Shown here piece after piece: positions 48,449-59,258 of a stretch of 64,000 bases of DNA. The DNA is from Dysgonamonadaceae bacterium (lineage in GTDB: Bacteria; Bacteroidota; Bacteroidia; Bacteroidales; Azobacteroidaceae). The stretch spans positions 1-64,000 of the forward strand of contig JAISUK010000047.1 in the NCBI GenBank assembly GCA_031272075.1, written 5' to 3'. Below the pieces are notes generated by a model, which did no database searches, was not told the DNA's origin, and saw nothing but the letters and a program-made list of their open reading frames with translations. Position 1 is the first letter of the stretch. Each line of letters opens with the position of its first letter. The position numbers and the translations under genes were made by a program.

Positions 48449-49786
48449 CTATTTTGTTGTGGATTCTGTTTCAGAGCCATCCGAAGGATTGACAAGGCCT
48501 TGTGTACTTTCTTTGAGAAATAATATCTTGATTGTTTGCAGGCATATCAAAAAATCGCGGAGCAATGTATAATTATTGATATAGATCAAATCGTAACGTA
48601 ATTTTTCGTCGGAAGAAGTATTGTATTTGCCGTATACCTGCGCCAATCCCGTCAATCCCGCTTTCACTTTCATCCGGTAACGGTATTCCGGGGTATTTTT
48701 CTCAAACGATCGGACAAAATAGGGGCGTTCGGGACGAGGGCCGACGATACTCATGTCGCCTTTCAGGATATTGATGAGTTGCGGCAGTTCGTCCAGGCGT
48801 GTAGCACGAAGGAAATGGCCGATTTTCGTAATCCGGGGATCGTTTTCTCCGGCGAGCACCGGGCCTGACATACGTTCAGCATCAGGAATCATCGTGCGGA
48901 ATTTCAATACATTAAACAGGTTTCCGGAGATTGTACAGCGCTGTTGTTTATAAAACACCGGTCCGCCGTCGAGTTTGACCAGCAAAGCCACGATCACTCC
49001 GATAGGGAAAGAGACGATCACTGCAATCAGCGTAAAAAACAGATCATACACCCGTTTGATGAACTGTTCTTCCGGGCTAAGCCCCAGTTTGGGGATTCGG
49101 TAGGTGGGGATGTCGTTGGTTTTAAACATCACCGAATTCATGATTCCGATATCGGAATATTTCGGCACGAAAAATACCTGTTTTTCATTTTCGATGGCAT
49201 AAAAGAACAAGCGTTCACGGATCGTTTCATTCACTTCGGAAGTGATAAATATTTCGGAAATATTTTCCAGATGGAAGAACAAACCCGGATCATTTTCTTC
49301 ACAAACGATTTTCACCTGATAGATATCGCGGTATTTTAGTTGAATTTTCTGTGCCAAAATTGTTGCGTCTGCGTTCCCGATGATGGCCACAGGGCGTATT
49401 CCATGGCTTTTTTTATCAATCTTCCAAATCAGGCATCTCCAGATAGAAAGCAGCACGAAGTAGACGATCATACTGAGGAAAATGACACTTCGGGGATAGG
49501 AAAAAGCGATGTTTCTGACAAAGAAACACACCGCCATAATGCTCAATGTCAGACTTATAGATATGAGAAACACGATATAGATCACTTCCTGCAGGCTCAT
49601 CCGTTCCATATTGTAAAGTCCGTAGACATACATAAAGATGAGGTAGAGCAGTCCTATGAACGGGGCAATCGTGTAGAACGCTTCTACATTATGTTGTTCC
49701 AAGCGACCTTCGAGGAAATCGAAAGTCATGAGGATGCCGCCGTATACGGCGATCAAGTCAACCAATATGATGAAAAGTCGTTTCAT
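48449..49786 (-). CDS. Sugar transferase (polyprenyl glycosylphosphotransferase, WcaJ/WbaP-like)
   Basis: [84 protein letters not shown]. Confidence 0.95.
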   Translation of the reverse strand: MKRLFIILVDLIAVYGGILMTFDFLEGRLEQHNVEAFYTIAPFIGLLYLIFMYVYGLYNMERMSLQEVIYIVFLISISLTLSIMAVCFFVRNIAFSYPRSVIFLSMIVYFVLLSIWRCLIWKIDKKSHGIRPVAIIGNADATILAQKIQLKYRDIYQVKIVCEENDPGLFFHLENISEIFITSEVNETIRERLFFYAIENEKQVFFVPKYSDIGIMNSVMFKTNDIPTYRIPKLGLSPEEQFIKRVYDLFFTLIAVIVSFPIGVIVALLVKLDGGPVFYKQQRCTISGNLFNVLKFRTMIPDAERMSGPVLAGENDPRITKIGHFLRATRLDELPQLINILKGDMSIVGPRPERPYFVRSFEKNTPEYRYRMKVKAGLTGLAQVYGKYNTSSDEKLRYDLIYINNYTLLRDFLICLQTIKILFLKESTQGLVNPSDGSETESTTK

Positions 49787-50888
49787 AAATATCCGTTAAG
49801 TCATTTACAATCGAATCTACAGTAAAATTAGTTAAAACCCTTTTGGAAGCATTGGCTCCTAGGGATTCCCGCAATGTGGAATCTTCCAGCAATTTGTTTA
49901 CTGCTTCCGCATAGCTTTTAGAATCTTTGTTCGGTACTTCAATCCCGGTTTCTCCGTTGGGGCAAACCCAATTCACGCCCGAACAAGGAATCGTGAACGT
50001 CACTGCCGGCAGTCCGCAATACATGGCTTCCGCCAAAGCGATTCCGAACGCTTCGTTTCGGGTAATGGACGGGAACGCAAACACGTCGGAAGCGTATAAA
50101 TACTGTCGCAATTCCGTATCGCTCAATTTTCCCGGAAAATGTACGGCGGCAGCATTGGGCATTGTTTTCAGTTTTGCCGTCAACGGACCTGTTCCGGCAA
50201 CGACTACTGCCGTATTGTCATGGAAATACGGCACAGCTTCCAACAAATATTCCAATCCCTTGTAAGGGACATGCCGTCCGAAAGTGAAAACGATCTTTTT
50301 CCCCCCGTATTGCTTTTTCACTTGTTCAATCCCTTCGCTGTCGTCCGCTCCGGGTTTTAATTTAGTGATATTGACAGTGTTGGGAACCACACAAATTTTC
50401 TCCTTGAACGGCTGCAAGGGTTTCGATCCCAAGATGTAAGTAGGGCTTGTAATCAATATTTTATCTGCACGGCACAACATTTTCTTTTCGATCGAACGAT
50501 AAAAGATATATAACAAATCTTGTGCCACAATATCGGAATGCCAATGAATGATCAAGGTTGTGGTGGGAGGAATCAGCAGCATCAGGTAGACGCTTATCAA
50601 TGGGTTTGGCGTATGGAAATGAACAATATCGGGCTGAAACGACTTGAACAGTTTCCGCATTTCCGTGAAATAGGTGAACGACAATGCCTGGCTGAACAGC
50701 TTGGTATATATTCCGCAACGGATGATTTCCACTCCTTCATCGTAATCCCTGCAGGTGGTTTTCCCATCGTTAAAGCACAAGACTTTATGTTCATAGGAAG
50801 GAAGCGATTTTACAATGCTGTAACATACTTCTTCAATGCCACCGATATGCGGGGGATAATAATTCGGGATATGCAGAATTTTTTTCAT
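49758..50888 (-). CDS. Glycosyltransferase family 4
   Basis: HIPNYYPPHIGGIEEVCYSIVKSL, FTFGRHVPYKGLEYLLEAVPYF, FPSITRNEAFGIALAEAMYCGLPAVTF. Confidence 0.92.
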   Translation of the reverse strand: MKKILHIPNYYPPHIGGIEEVCYSIVKSLPSYEHKVLCFNDGKTTCRDYDEGVEIIRCGIYTKLFSQALSFTYFTEMRKLFKSFQPDIVHFHTPNPLISVYLMLLIPPTTTLIIHWHSDIVAQDLLYIFYRSIEKKMLCRADKILITSPTYILGSKPLQPFKEKICVVPNTVNITKLKPGADDSEGIEQVKKQYGGKKIVFTFGRHVPYKGLEYLLEAVPYFHDNTAVVVAGTGPLTAKLKTMPNAAAVHFPGKLSDTELRQYLYASDVFAFPSITRNEAFGIALAEAMYCGLPAVTFTIPCSGVNWVCPNGETGIEVPNKDSKSYAEAVNKLLEDSTLRESLGANASKRVLTNFTVDSIVNDLTDIYETTFHHIG

Positions 50889-51604
50889 GCCTCTCCTCCG
50901 AGAAAAAATTTCGTTTCCAGTTCCTGTTCAATCGGCCATTTGAGGTATCCGTCATTGGTATACGACCTGATTTTGACAAAATCGAAGAAGATGCCGACGC
51001 TCAAAGTCGGAAACATCTTCGACAATGGAAGCGCCAAAGCAGGAGGAAAGGGATACAAATTACTCCCCTTGAAGTTTTGTAATTGATACCCGTCGAAGCC
51101 CGAATTGACCAGATTTCGGAAATCGTTTTTCGTATACGCGCGCACGTGAGCCGAATTATTCTTGATCGTACTGGGTTGTTTGCCCATTGACAGCAGTATC
51201 CGGTTGTGGAACGCCGCGAGGTTCGGCACGCCGACGATAAAATGACCGCCGACTTTCAGTATCCGGGTTGTTTCGTGCAGTGTCCAGAACACATCCTTCA
51301 GATGTTCCATCACCTGATTGGTCAAGATGATGTCGACACTCTCGTCCTCAAAAGGAAACCGGTCTCTCTCCAAATCGCAATTAAACACTTCAATTCCCTG
51401 GCTTTTCAACAATTCGACATTGGGAGGAAAAGATTCTATCGCGCAGAGTCGCAGTTGACGGCCTCCGATTTCCCCCACCCTTTTGGCGATCATCAAATCA
51501 TCTCCTTTACCAGCGCCCAGATCCAATACCGTAGCATAAGGCATCGCATCTTTCAGATACCTTTCAATGTTGTGGCGTCCGTAGTTTAATCTTCTATCTA
51601 TCAT
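50885..51604 (-). CDS. Class I SAM-dependent methyltransferase
   Basis: ATVLDLGAGKGDDLMIAKRVGE, FPFEDESVDIILTNQVMEHLKDVFWTLHETTRILKVGGHFIVGVPN. Confidence 0.9.
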   Translation of the reverse strand: MIDRRLNYGRHNIERYLKDAMPYATVLDLGAGKGDDLMIAKRVGEIGGRQLRLCAIESFPPNVELLKSQGIEVFNCDLERDRFPFEDESVDIILTNQVMEHLKDVFWTLHETTRILKVGGHFIVGVPNLAAFHNRILLSMGKQPSTIKNNSAHVRAYTKNDFRNLVNSGFDGYQLQNFKGSNLYPFPPALALPLSKMFPTLSVGIFFDFVKIRSYTNDGYLKWPIEQELETKFFLGGEA

Positions 51605-51667
51605 AATTTTTTATATCATTTCGTATCATAATGCTACATTTAGTTTGCTTTCGCCGTTTTTCTACCT

Positions 51668-52765
51668 TTATTTCAAGATTTGATCGAAAAGACTTTTCCA
51701 GTCCGCGGCGAAAGGTTCTTCGTATTTGATTTCCTCCGTCGGATCATAGACAATCCGGTCGGCAATGAAATCGCTCATTTGCTGCGCCAACTGAGGCGGA
51801 TTGTCCGGGTTGAAGAATTTGGCTTTGTCATACACGCCCACGGTCTCCTTGGCATACGGAAGATCTGAAATCAAGACAGGCTTCCCGTATTCTTTCGCTT
51901 CGGATACCGGCAGTCCCCAAGTCTCTATCTTCGACGGGAAAACAACACAATCACATTCCAAGAAATGCCGGTGCATGGCGTCCCTGTCCAGCAGGCCTAC
52001 AAATTGCAGACTTTTCAGCCTACCGTATTTTTTGTACAGGTGGCGCGTATAGCGGTTTTCCTTCCCGTCGATGGTGATGACGACTTTGAAATCGGCAACG
52101 CCTGCTTTTTCCAGCAATGCTGTCGCTTTGCAAAGGATTTCAAAGTTCTTATTGATCATCGGGCGTGCGGGAAACAGGAAAAGCGTCCGCTTATTCTTCG
52201 CTCCCGTAACTTCCGTTGCCGTTCTCGGAGTGGATTGCATCGGCAATGCCACCACAATTTTGTCGCGATCCAGACCGAACATTTTACCGAAAGCTTTGCG
52301 AAGCCATTCTTGCTGCACGACGACAAAATCATTTTTCTTTATATTGATGCGATACATCTGCTTGGAAAGCAAGCTAAACAAATAGATCCGCGGCTGTATC
52401 CAAAAATATTGTATTCCGGGACTGTAGAACGGATAAGAATTTTGGCAATACAAGATTCTTCTTTCAGCCGACACATTCGGAGAAATGTCGTGCAATGAAA
52501 TCCAGCAGTAGGGCTTCAGTTTTCGGGACAATCGACGAAAGCCCAGGTATTCATAGTACATTCGGAATAGCCAGGACTTACGCGAATTTTTAAAGGCGAG
52601 GTATTGAACATGCTCATAGTGCGGGAAAAGTTTTTCATCATGTACCAATGCGATAATTTCATACTCGTCTTTCGCATACTCCGACAACGATTCCAGGAAG
52701 GCCTGCATCACTTTGAGCGGGCCTCCTGCAAAGAAATTGATTCCCGATACGACTATTTTCCTCAT
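51668..52765 (-). CDS. Glycosyltransferase family 4
   Basis: LFLFPARPMINKNFEILCKATALL, CDCVVFPSKIETWGLPVSEAKEYGKPVLISDLPYA. Confidence 0.9.
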   Translation of the reverse strand: MRKIVVSGINFFAGGPLKVMQAFLESLSEYAKDEYEIIALVHDEKLFPHYEHVQYLAFKNSRKSWLFRMYYEYLGFRRLSRKLKPYCWISLHDISPNVSAERRILYCQNSYPFYSPGIQYFWIQPRIYLFSLLSKQMYRINIKKNDFVVVQQEWLRKAFGKMFGLDRDKIVVALPMQSTPRTATEVTGAKNKRTLFLFPARPMINKNFEILCKATALLEKAGVADFKVVITIDGKENRYTRHLYKKYGRLKSLQFVGLLDRDAMHRHFLECDCVVFPSKIETWGLPVSEAKEYGKPVLISDLPYAKETVGVYDKAKFFNPDNPPQLAQQMSDFIADRIVYDPTEEIKYEEPFAADWKSLFDQILK

Positions 52766-53505
52766 TCCGGCGACGAATTATTGTTTATCCAAAACAAACT
52801 CATGTGAATTGTTTTGATATGTAAAAACAATTTGCGAATCAGTGGCACATTCCACAGTCCGAAATCCACCCGTTGATAGCTGCCGCGTCCAAAAAGGGCG
52901 TCGAATATGCTCATCCATTTTTTCATGGAGAGAAACGACACGCCCACCCCGGCAGTATTCGCTCCCATGCGCTTCATGAGCATCTTGGCGGGTTTGAACG
53001 AAGTGAGCTGAAAAATCAGTCTGCTGGGCAGGTTATCGAACCATATTCCATTGTACATATTCTCAAAAATCGCCAGGTAATGGACATCGCGATGGCTTCT
53101 TATCACCTTCAACGTATTCTCGATGTTTTGCCTCGTTTGTCGGTAAGTGTTGGAAACCAGGTGATGCAACACCCAGTTGATAAATACGATATCCACATGA
53201 TTCACGGACAAATATGTTTCCAGGTTTTCCACCGAATCCAATATGATTTTTTTTCGCGGATTTTCCTTGTTAATCTCAATCAGATTTTTGGCATTGTCCA
53301 GCAGAATCGCATGCGATTTGGGATAATGAGCTAAAATTCTATCCGTAAACATACCATTCCCCCCCCCTATATCCAGAAATGTAAACTCGCCGGTAATGAA
53401 ATCCCTGTCGATGAAATTGACGACAGCGTCCCACAATTCGCCGTTCACATATTCTGTGTTGAAAGACTCCAACTGATCCGAACTGAGTTGTTTTAATTTA
53501 TCCAT
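52762..53505 (-). CDS. Class I SAM-dependent methyltransferase
   Basis: FTFLDIGGGNGMFTDRILAHYPKSHAILLDNAKNLIEI. Confidence 0.85.
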   Translation of the reverse strand: MDKLKQLSSDQLESFNTEYVNGELWDAVVNFIDRDFITGEFTFLDIGGGNGMFTDRILAHYPKSHAILLDNAKNLIEINKENPRKKIILDSVENLETYLSVNHVDIVFINWVLHHLVSNTYRQTRQNIENTLKVIRSHRDVHYLAIFENMYNGIWFDNLPSRLIFQLTSFKPAKMLMKRMGANTAGVGVSFLSMKKWMSIFDALFGRGSYQRVDFGLWNVPLIRKLFLHIKTIHMSLFWINNNSSPE

Positions 53506-54680
53506 GATGATTGATTATTCATTAATTCTCGAAATAACTGCAGCCACAATGCCATGACTTTTTCTTCGGTATAATTGTACGAAGCAGTTCGTGCTGCTTT
53601 TCCCATCGATACGCGCAGTGTCTCCGATTCGATCATTGCAATGATTTTATCCGAAAGGGCAGCGATATCGCCGGCTTTGACCAGAAATCCGTTTTCCCCA
53701 TCGGTAATGATGTCTTTCGGTCCGCAGGGGGCATCGAATGCAACCAACGGCAGTCCGCACGACATGGCCTCGATCAGCACCATCGGAAGCGCATCCAGAC
53801 AACGGGAGGGAAACAGCATGACGGAATGTTTCAGAAATTCGGCATGAATATCTTTTACCGGATCAAAAATTGTGATCACCGGTTCCAATCCGTATTGCCG
53901 GATCAAGGCATTCAATTTTTCTTTTTGACTGCCGCCTCCGAAAATCGAGAGCGTCCAGTCGGGATGTGTCCGATGCACAATCCGCCAGGCTTCTATCAAC
54001 TGGTCGAATCCTTTCTCGTAGACGAGCCTGCCGACTGCGATCGCTTTCTTTGCAGTACAGTCGGAAACCTTGTCCGGGATAAACGACAACGGATTCGGGA
54101 TGATCTCCACATTCCGTTCGTTTTTCCAGCTCATGCGTTCTTCTTTGGTCAACACAACCAACCTGGAGAGTTTTTTGCAATCATTTCTGAGTTTACGGGT
54201 ACGGACTTGCTCTACAAAGATCGGAATCGGAGAATGATACATCTGGCGTGCCATGAGATAGCGGTAATTTCCCGGAAAATGGAGTTCTCCAATTTTGATA
54301 CTCCCGTCGTTCAATCGGTTGATAAACTCAATATCCAGTCCCAGGGTCGAGATTGTGATATCCGGACGAATGTCGTCCAGTAATTTTTTCAATGCATGCT
54401 TGTATTCTTTGATTTTTTTATAACGCGAAATCAGTTTTTCGACATAGGATTCCTTTCCAAAATTAACATAAATGCCGATTTCCAGATGATAAAGATGGAC
54501 TTGGGGGGACAGCGGGTAAAAAACAGGCGTCCCGATTTGTTCAGTAGTGACAATCGACACATCGTAATTCATTTTTTCAGCCAGGTAATTCGCCTTGATG
54601 GTAACGACACGTTCCATTCCGCCTGAGTTGGAAAGGCCTCCTGGAAGCAGATACACTATTTTTGGTTTCAGTTCTTCCAT
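53493..54680 (-). CDS. Glycosyltransferase family 4
   Basis: VYLLPGGLSNSGGMERVVTIKANYLAEK, AVGRLVYEKGFDQLIEAWRIVH, FPSRCLDALPMVLIEAMSCGLPLVAFDAPCGPKDII. Confidence 0.93.
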   Translation of the reverse strand: MEELKPKIVYLLPGGLSNSGGMERVVTIKANYLAEKMNYDVSIVTTEQIGTPVFYPLSPQVHLYHLEIGIYVNFGKESYVEKLISRYKKIKEYKHALKKLLDDIRPDITISTLGLDIEFINRLNDGSIKIGELHFPGNYRYLMARQMYHSPIPIFVEQVRTRKLRNDCKKLSRLVVLTKEERMSWKNERNVEIIPNPLSFIPDKVSDCTAKKAIAVGRLVYEKGFDQLIEAWRIVHRTHPDWTLSIFGGGSQKEKLNALIRQYGLEPVITIFDPVKDIHAEFLKHSVMLFPSRCLDALPMVLIEAMSCGLPLVAFDAPCGPKDIITDGENGFLVKAGDIAALSDKIIAMIESETLRVSMGKAARTASYNYTEEKVMALWLQLFRELMNNQSSWIN

Positions 54681-54683
54681 AGA

Positions 54684-55997
54684 TCATCCGGCCAAACCGG
54701 CAACTAAATTTCTGCGTTTTTCCACCCGATCGTAATGCCGTACCATGAATGAGGAACCGAGGAAAAGCAGGATTACCTCCGTGATATTTTGCGAAGCCAA
54801 AGCCTCTGCTTTTAATTCCAGGACAAACAGGTATAAAAATAGCGTCCCGATACACACAAAGTCCGCCCAACTTTGATGCGTCTTGTTGCGTTTGGAAATC
54901 AGTAGCGGCTCATAGAAATAGAGCGTTTGATAAAAGATCAGATACAGCAAGTAAAACACACCTCCATAGAGCACCGTCCGCATATAGCCCGCGTCGGTAT
55001 CGCCGTAGTATCCATCCGATTTCAGGTATCTTCCGGTACCTCTGAACATGACATCTTCCGGTATTTCATAATAGTGGTCATAAAGCATAATGTCTGTTGA
55101 ATGCGTCGAAAGTCGTCCGGTTTCTTCGTATTGATAAAACATTTCAAAGGCGAAAGGAAACACATGATTAACGAGTGCGGTTTGTCGCTGCGACGGCATA
55201 AACAAAAATACCACGAACAAAAACAAGAGAAACAGGATTGTCGTTTGTAGCAGGCTGATCAGGGTCTTGATTGGTTTTCGGAAAATGAACAAGCACATCA
55301 GTGCGCCCATGCCCAAGCCGACAAATGCCGTACGTCCGGTGAGGAGTGATCCGAACAACAGCAAGAAGAGGCAAATATATATTTTATAACCCGTAATGAG
55401 TTTTTGTCCGTCGATCAACAATATCCTGAAAAGCAAGACAAAAGCGATTCCGTACCCGGCGGGAAGTTCAAAAAACGGCTGACCGGCAAGCACATACCCC
55501 CTGAAATAAATATCAAACGGACCATTGAGCAAGAAATCCTGGATATATTCTTCTTTTATCGAAATCAACCAACTGCCGACAGCGGGTATCGTGAAACCCA
55601 GAAACTGAATCAATCCTTGCAATACGAATGCGTAAACCACAATTTTCATGGCTTCTTCAAAGGAGGAGGATTCTTTGCCTTCGATCAACACCGGCAGGCA
55701 GAAAACCAAACAACTCAGCATAAAAAGTTGCAATACAAACACTTTAACGAGCGTAATCTCGTAGGTGTTTCGGGTAATGGCAATGAAGGCGCAGATGAGA
55801 ATAGTGCATATCAGTCCGATAAAGATGATGAAATTGTACTTCTTGAAGAAAAAAGTGAAAGGAATCGTATTTTTGAAATAGACATAATAACATGCAGCCA
55901 GGATAACGGATAAGCTGGATGAATAATAGATATAGGGAAGTTTGAAATTGAAAATAATCAAAAACAAAAGTATCACCCTGAAAAAAGTCCGTAACAT
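54684..55997 (-). CDS. O-antigen polymerase/ligase-like protein (Wzy)
   Basis: ~10 TM segments, GRTAFVGLGMGALMCLFIF; location inside EPS cluster. Confidence 0.7.
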   Translation of the reverse strand: MLRTFFRVILLFLIIFNFKLPYIYYSSSLSVILAACYYVYFKNTIPFTFFFKKYNFIIFIGLICTILICAFIAITRNTYEITLVKVFVLQLFMLSCLVFCLPVLIEGKESSSFEEAMKIVVYAFVLQGLIQFLGFTIPAVGSWLISIKEEYIQDFLLNGPFDIYFRGYVLAGQPFFELPAGYGIAFVLLFRILLIDGQKLITGYKIYICLFLLLFGSLLTGRTAFVGLGMGALMCLFIFRKPIKTLISLLQTTILFLLFLFVVFLFMPSQRQTALVNHVFPFAFEMFYQYEETGRLSTHSTDIMLYDHYYEIPEDVMFRGTGRYLKSDGYYGDTDAGYMRTVLYGGVFYLLYLIFYQTLYFYEPLLISKRNKTHQSWADFVCIGTLFLYLFVLELKAEALASQNITEVILLFLGSSFMVRHYDRVEKRRNLVAGLAG

Positions 55998-56001
55998 ATA
56001 T

Positions 56002-56886
56002 TTATCTACAAAAAAGTAATTTAATAAATCCTTTAATAAAGTTTTTCACCATAAATCCATCCACGTATGTTACCGGGAAATGCAGGTAACGCAACGATTC
56101 TTTCTTATGGTTTCTCGCCAACACGCAGAAAGTCAGTGAATCCCTTCTTGAAAGCACTTTCCTGGCCAATTGGGGAGTCATTTTGTCTTTCCAGCTATTT
56201 ACAACTTTCCATGCCTCGACATACATTTTAAGTATGTTGTTCGACACGTTCGCTTCATGTCTCCGATAGTAACACAGATCTTCGTCCATGTAAGCTATCT
56301 TCTCGTTATATGCGATCTTAAGCCACATATCCCAATCTTCGATCGGGGTATTTTCATTGTATCCGCCCTGTTTTTCAATAACACTTCTTCGCATCATTGT
56401 AGCGCCGGCAGGAATACAATTATTCTCTATCAACGATTCGAACGACAGGTCGCTTTCCGGCTGCAATATCGGAGTAAAAATAGTAAAATTTTCCAAGATA
56501 TTACTATTTTCGTCGATATAACGCACTTTTCCGACCACAACGGCCACTTCCGGATGACTTTCCATGAATTTTACTTGCTTTTCGAGGCGGCCTTCCACCC
56601 ACACATCGTCGGATGCAACGCCGGTCAGATATTTGCCTTTGGCGTAGCCGATGATCTTATTCATGGTTTTCGGAACGCCCTGATTCGGTTGAAATTCCAG
56701 GAAGAAATTGTATTTCTGCCTCAGATTTTCAAGGATCTCGCGCGAACCGTCGGTAGATCCGTCGTCGATAACAATCAATTGTATATTCTTATACGACTGA
56801 TTCACGACACTCAAAATACTTTCTTCGATGTACTTCTCATGATTGTACGACGTCACATATACTGAAACTAACGGATCATTCATCAA
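56002..56886 (-). CDS. Glycosyltransferase family 2
   Basis: PLVSVYVTSYNHEKYIEESILSVVNQSYKNIQLIVIDDGSTDGSREIL. Confidence 0.93.
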   Translation of the reverse strand: MMNDPLVSVYVTSYNHEKYIEESILSVVNQSYKNIQLIVIDDGSTDGSREILENLRQKYNFFLEFQPNQGVPKTMNKIIGYAKGKYLTGVASDDVWVEGRLEKQVKFMESHPEVAVVVGKVRYIDENSNILENFTIFTPILQPESDLSFESLIENNCIPAGATMMRRSVIEKQGGYNENTPIEDWDMWLKIAYNEKIAYMDEDLCYYRRHEANVSNNILKMYVEAWKVVNSWKDKMTPQLARKVLSRRDSLTFCVLARNHKKESLRYLHFPVTYVDGFMVKNFIKGFIKLLFCR

Positions 56887-56893
56887 TTTTATT

Positions 56894-57754
56894 TTAATTG
56901 TTTCGTCTTTCCGATGCGATTCTTTTCATGATTTCCGAATCGGACTTCATGTCGAATTTTCTTGCAAAAAAAGCATCAGAAGCCATTATTTTGTCGTAAT
57001 CGGAACTGTTCAATACCTTTGGAAAATCCGGTCCGGTAAGCCAATCGATATATCTTTTATCATTATTTACCGTTGTTGCGCGGTAAGGTGAATTGAGAAC
57101 GATGGTTTGCAACCAAATCTCATCAGATATGCGCGTATGGCGGAATGAATCCGTATATTCCGGATGCCGCTCTATGTAATCCAGAATATATTGCATCGTT
57201 TCTTGAGCGATGTTGACCCATTGTGCGCCCCCGTAATAAGTAAGCGGGAGCAATTTCCGTCGCAAGCCCAACAGTTTCTGAAACAAGCGGAAGATGCTGC
57301 ACAATCGGTTCCCCAGCGACGGCGATCGGGGATTTTTCAGGTGTTCCCAATATAGCTGAAGTCGGTCGAACCCACCACTCAGTTTCCAGTCGGGTCGCGG
57401 CAATTGTTGATATGAAATGAAATTCGTATCGCGGCATTGTTGGATTTCTTCGATGATTCGTTTGTTGCTTTTCAATGGGAAATCGCTGCCGCTGATCAAC
57501 ATATAATAATCGCAATGATGACTGTAAGCCAGTTTCATCAAATCCAGCGTAGCGAGTATCATCGTCTGACTGCCCCAATAGATGGTATGCTTCTTGATGA
57601 CATGCACCTGCGGCTCTCCATCGAAAAGCGAGGGAGAAATCGCACATTTCTTGTCGATGTGGATATAGATCTGAAAATCCGTTTTCAGTTCATTCACCAA
57701 CCACCGCAGTTGCTCGAAATTCGCATGTGCCAATATCAAAATGCCGACAGTCAT
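56894..57754 (-). CDS. Beta-1,6-N-acetylglucosaminyltransferase-like (Core-2/I-branching, GT14)
   Basis: GILILAHANFEQLRWLVNEL, YYMLISGSDFPLKSNKRI, GAQWVNIAQETMQYI, ISDEIWLQTIVLNSPY. Confidence 0.85.
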   Translation of the reverse strand: MTVGILILAHANFEQLRWLVNELKTDFQIYIHIDKKCAISPSLFDGEPQVHVIKKHTIYWGSQTMILATLDLMKLAYSHHCDYYMLISGSDFPLKSNKRIIEEIQQCRDTNFISYQQLPRPDWKLSGGFDRLQLYWEHLKNPRSPSLGNRLCSIFRLFQKLLGLRRKLLPLTYYGGAQWVNIAQETMQYILDYIERHPEYTDSFRHTRISDEIWLQTIVLNSPYRATTVNNDKRYIDWLTGPDFPKVLNSSDYDKIMASDAFFARKFDMKSDSEIMKRIASERRNN

Positions 57755-57755
57755 G

Positions 57756-59243
57756 TCAATGGTTTTTTTTGTTTTTCAAATAATTTCTAAACAACTCTTT
57801 TAAACCGATCCGTTCGTTCAAGCATCGCAATGAATATAGCAATGACAACAAGAACAGTCCGCTTCCAAGCGTATATATCCAAATCGCAGGCAGGCAACAA
57901 GTGATCACGAAAGCGACGACAAGCACCGCCAACTGAATCAGAAACACTTTTTGAAATTCTTTTGCGAAGAAAATCCGGTATTTCAACTTCACATAAATCG
58001 TAATCACGAGGTAATTGATCAGGAACCCCGAAACGATACCGATGCCGATGCCTTCCAGGTTCCCAAAATAATACCCAACGATTGATCCCGCTAAGATAAT
58101 AGCATTTCCGAAAATTTCCAAGAAAAAGAAGCGTTTTGTATCACCTTTTGCCAAAGTGACGTATCCCAATGCCCACGATGCTGTTTTGATTATCATCCCC
58201 ATCGTCAGCCATCTGGAATAGACCAAGATCGGCATAAATTCGGAGCTCAACAGCAGTTGAATGACAATCGGCATGAAAGTCATATACAAGATGATCAACG
58301 GGACAACAATCAGGATGGCGATCTCGCCCTGTTCGTTGACCGCATCTTTCATTTTACCGACATCGTCCTGGAGGGTGGCTAATTTTGGAAAATAATCCAC
58401 CGTCATGGCCGCAAATATCAACCCCAGATATTGGTTGGTGATCGACCATCCGGAGGAAAACAAACCGACCTGGTCTTCACCCGACTGACCGGCGATGAAA
58501 AGAAGGGTCATGTAGTAGGTCAACTGGCTGATCAGCGTCCCCATGTTGTACATGATTCCGAATTTAATCATCACTTTTCCTTTTTCAAACAGCTCTTTTT
58601 CGGTGACTGTAACCGGGAGCACCGGTATTTTACGGACGTAATACCACGAAAAGAAGGTTGTGACAATCGCCGAAAGAATCAACGCAGGCGCGATTCCGTC
58701 ATTGCCCCAGAAATAATAGAGCGGAACAACGATGATTAGTCCGACCAGCGAACTCAACATGATCGACTTGGCATATTCTTTATGTTTGCGCGCTCCCTGA
58801 AGGATAGCGACTTGTCCCCAGTTGAAAGTCATCAGCAACAACACCGCCGAGAGGCAGACGAACGTCCAGGTATGGCTATTGTCGTCAAATGACGATCGGC
58901 TCAGTATTGGTGCAAGCGCAATGGTGACGGCCACGCCGAGCAAGCCGGTAATCCACATCCATTTCTGTAACGTTTTGACGATGATGGAAAATGTATGCAT
59001 GTCTCCTTTTGCATAGACCGGAGCAATGTCTCTGGTGGCACTGAAGTTAAGCCCCATATTCGTGAGCGAGGTGATCAGATTGATGGGAGACTGATACAAA
59101 TTGTTGATTCCGTAGCCGGCCTTTCCTAGCAGGACAGCGATCATTTTCGACTTTATCAGACCGATGATGATTGAAAACAATTGAACGGATCCGAATAGAC
59201 TTATCGCCTTAAATATTTGTCTATATGAATGTTGATCTGACAT
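57756..59243 (-). CDS. O-antigen translocase/flippase (Wzx)
   Basis: SLFGSVQLFSIIIGLIKSKMIAVLLGKAGYGINNLYQSPINLITSLTNMGLNFSATRDIA. Confidence 0.9.
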   Translation of the reverse strand: MSDQHSYRQIFKAISLFGSVQLFSIIIGLIKSKMIAVLLGKAGYGINNLYQSPINLITSLTNMGLNFSATRDIAPVYAKGDMHTFSIIVKTLQKWMWITGLLGVAVTIALAPILSRSSFDDNSHTWTFVCLSAVLLLMTFNWGQVAILQGARKHKEYAKSIMLSSLVGLIIVVPLYYFWGNDGIAPALILSAIVTTFFSWYYVRKIPVLPVTVTEKELFEKGKVMIKFGIMYNMGTLISQLTYYMTLLFIAGQSGEDQVGLFSSGWSITNQYLGLIFAAMTVDYFPKLATLQDDVGKMKDAVNEQGEIAILIVVPLIILYMTFMPIVIQLLLSSEFMPILVYSRWLTMGMIIKTASWALGYVTLAKGDTKRFFFLEIFGNAIILAGSIVGYYFGNLEGIGIGIVSGFLINYLVITIYVKLKYRIFFAKEFQKVFLIQLAVLVVAFVITCCLPAIWIYTLGSGLFLLSLLYSLRCLNERIGLKELFRNYLKNKKNH

Positions 59244-59258
59244 CTTCGCCCTGTGGTA

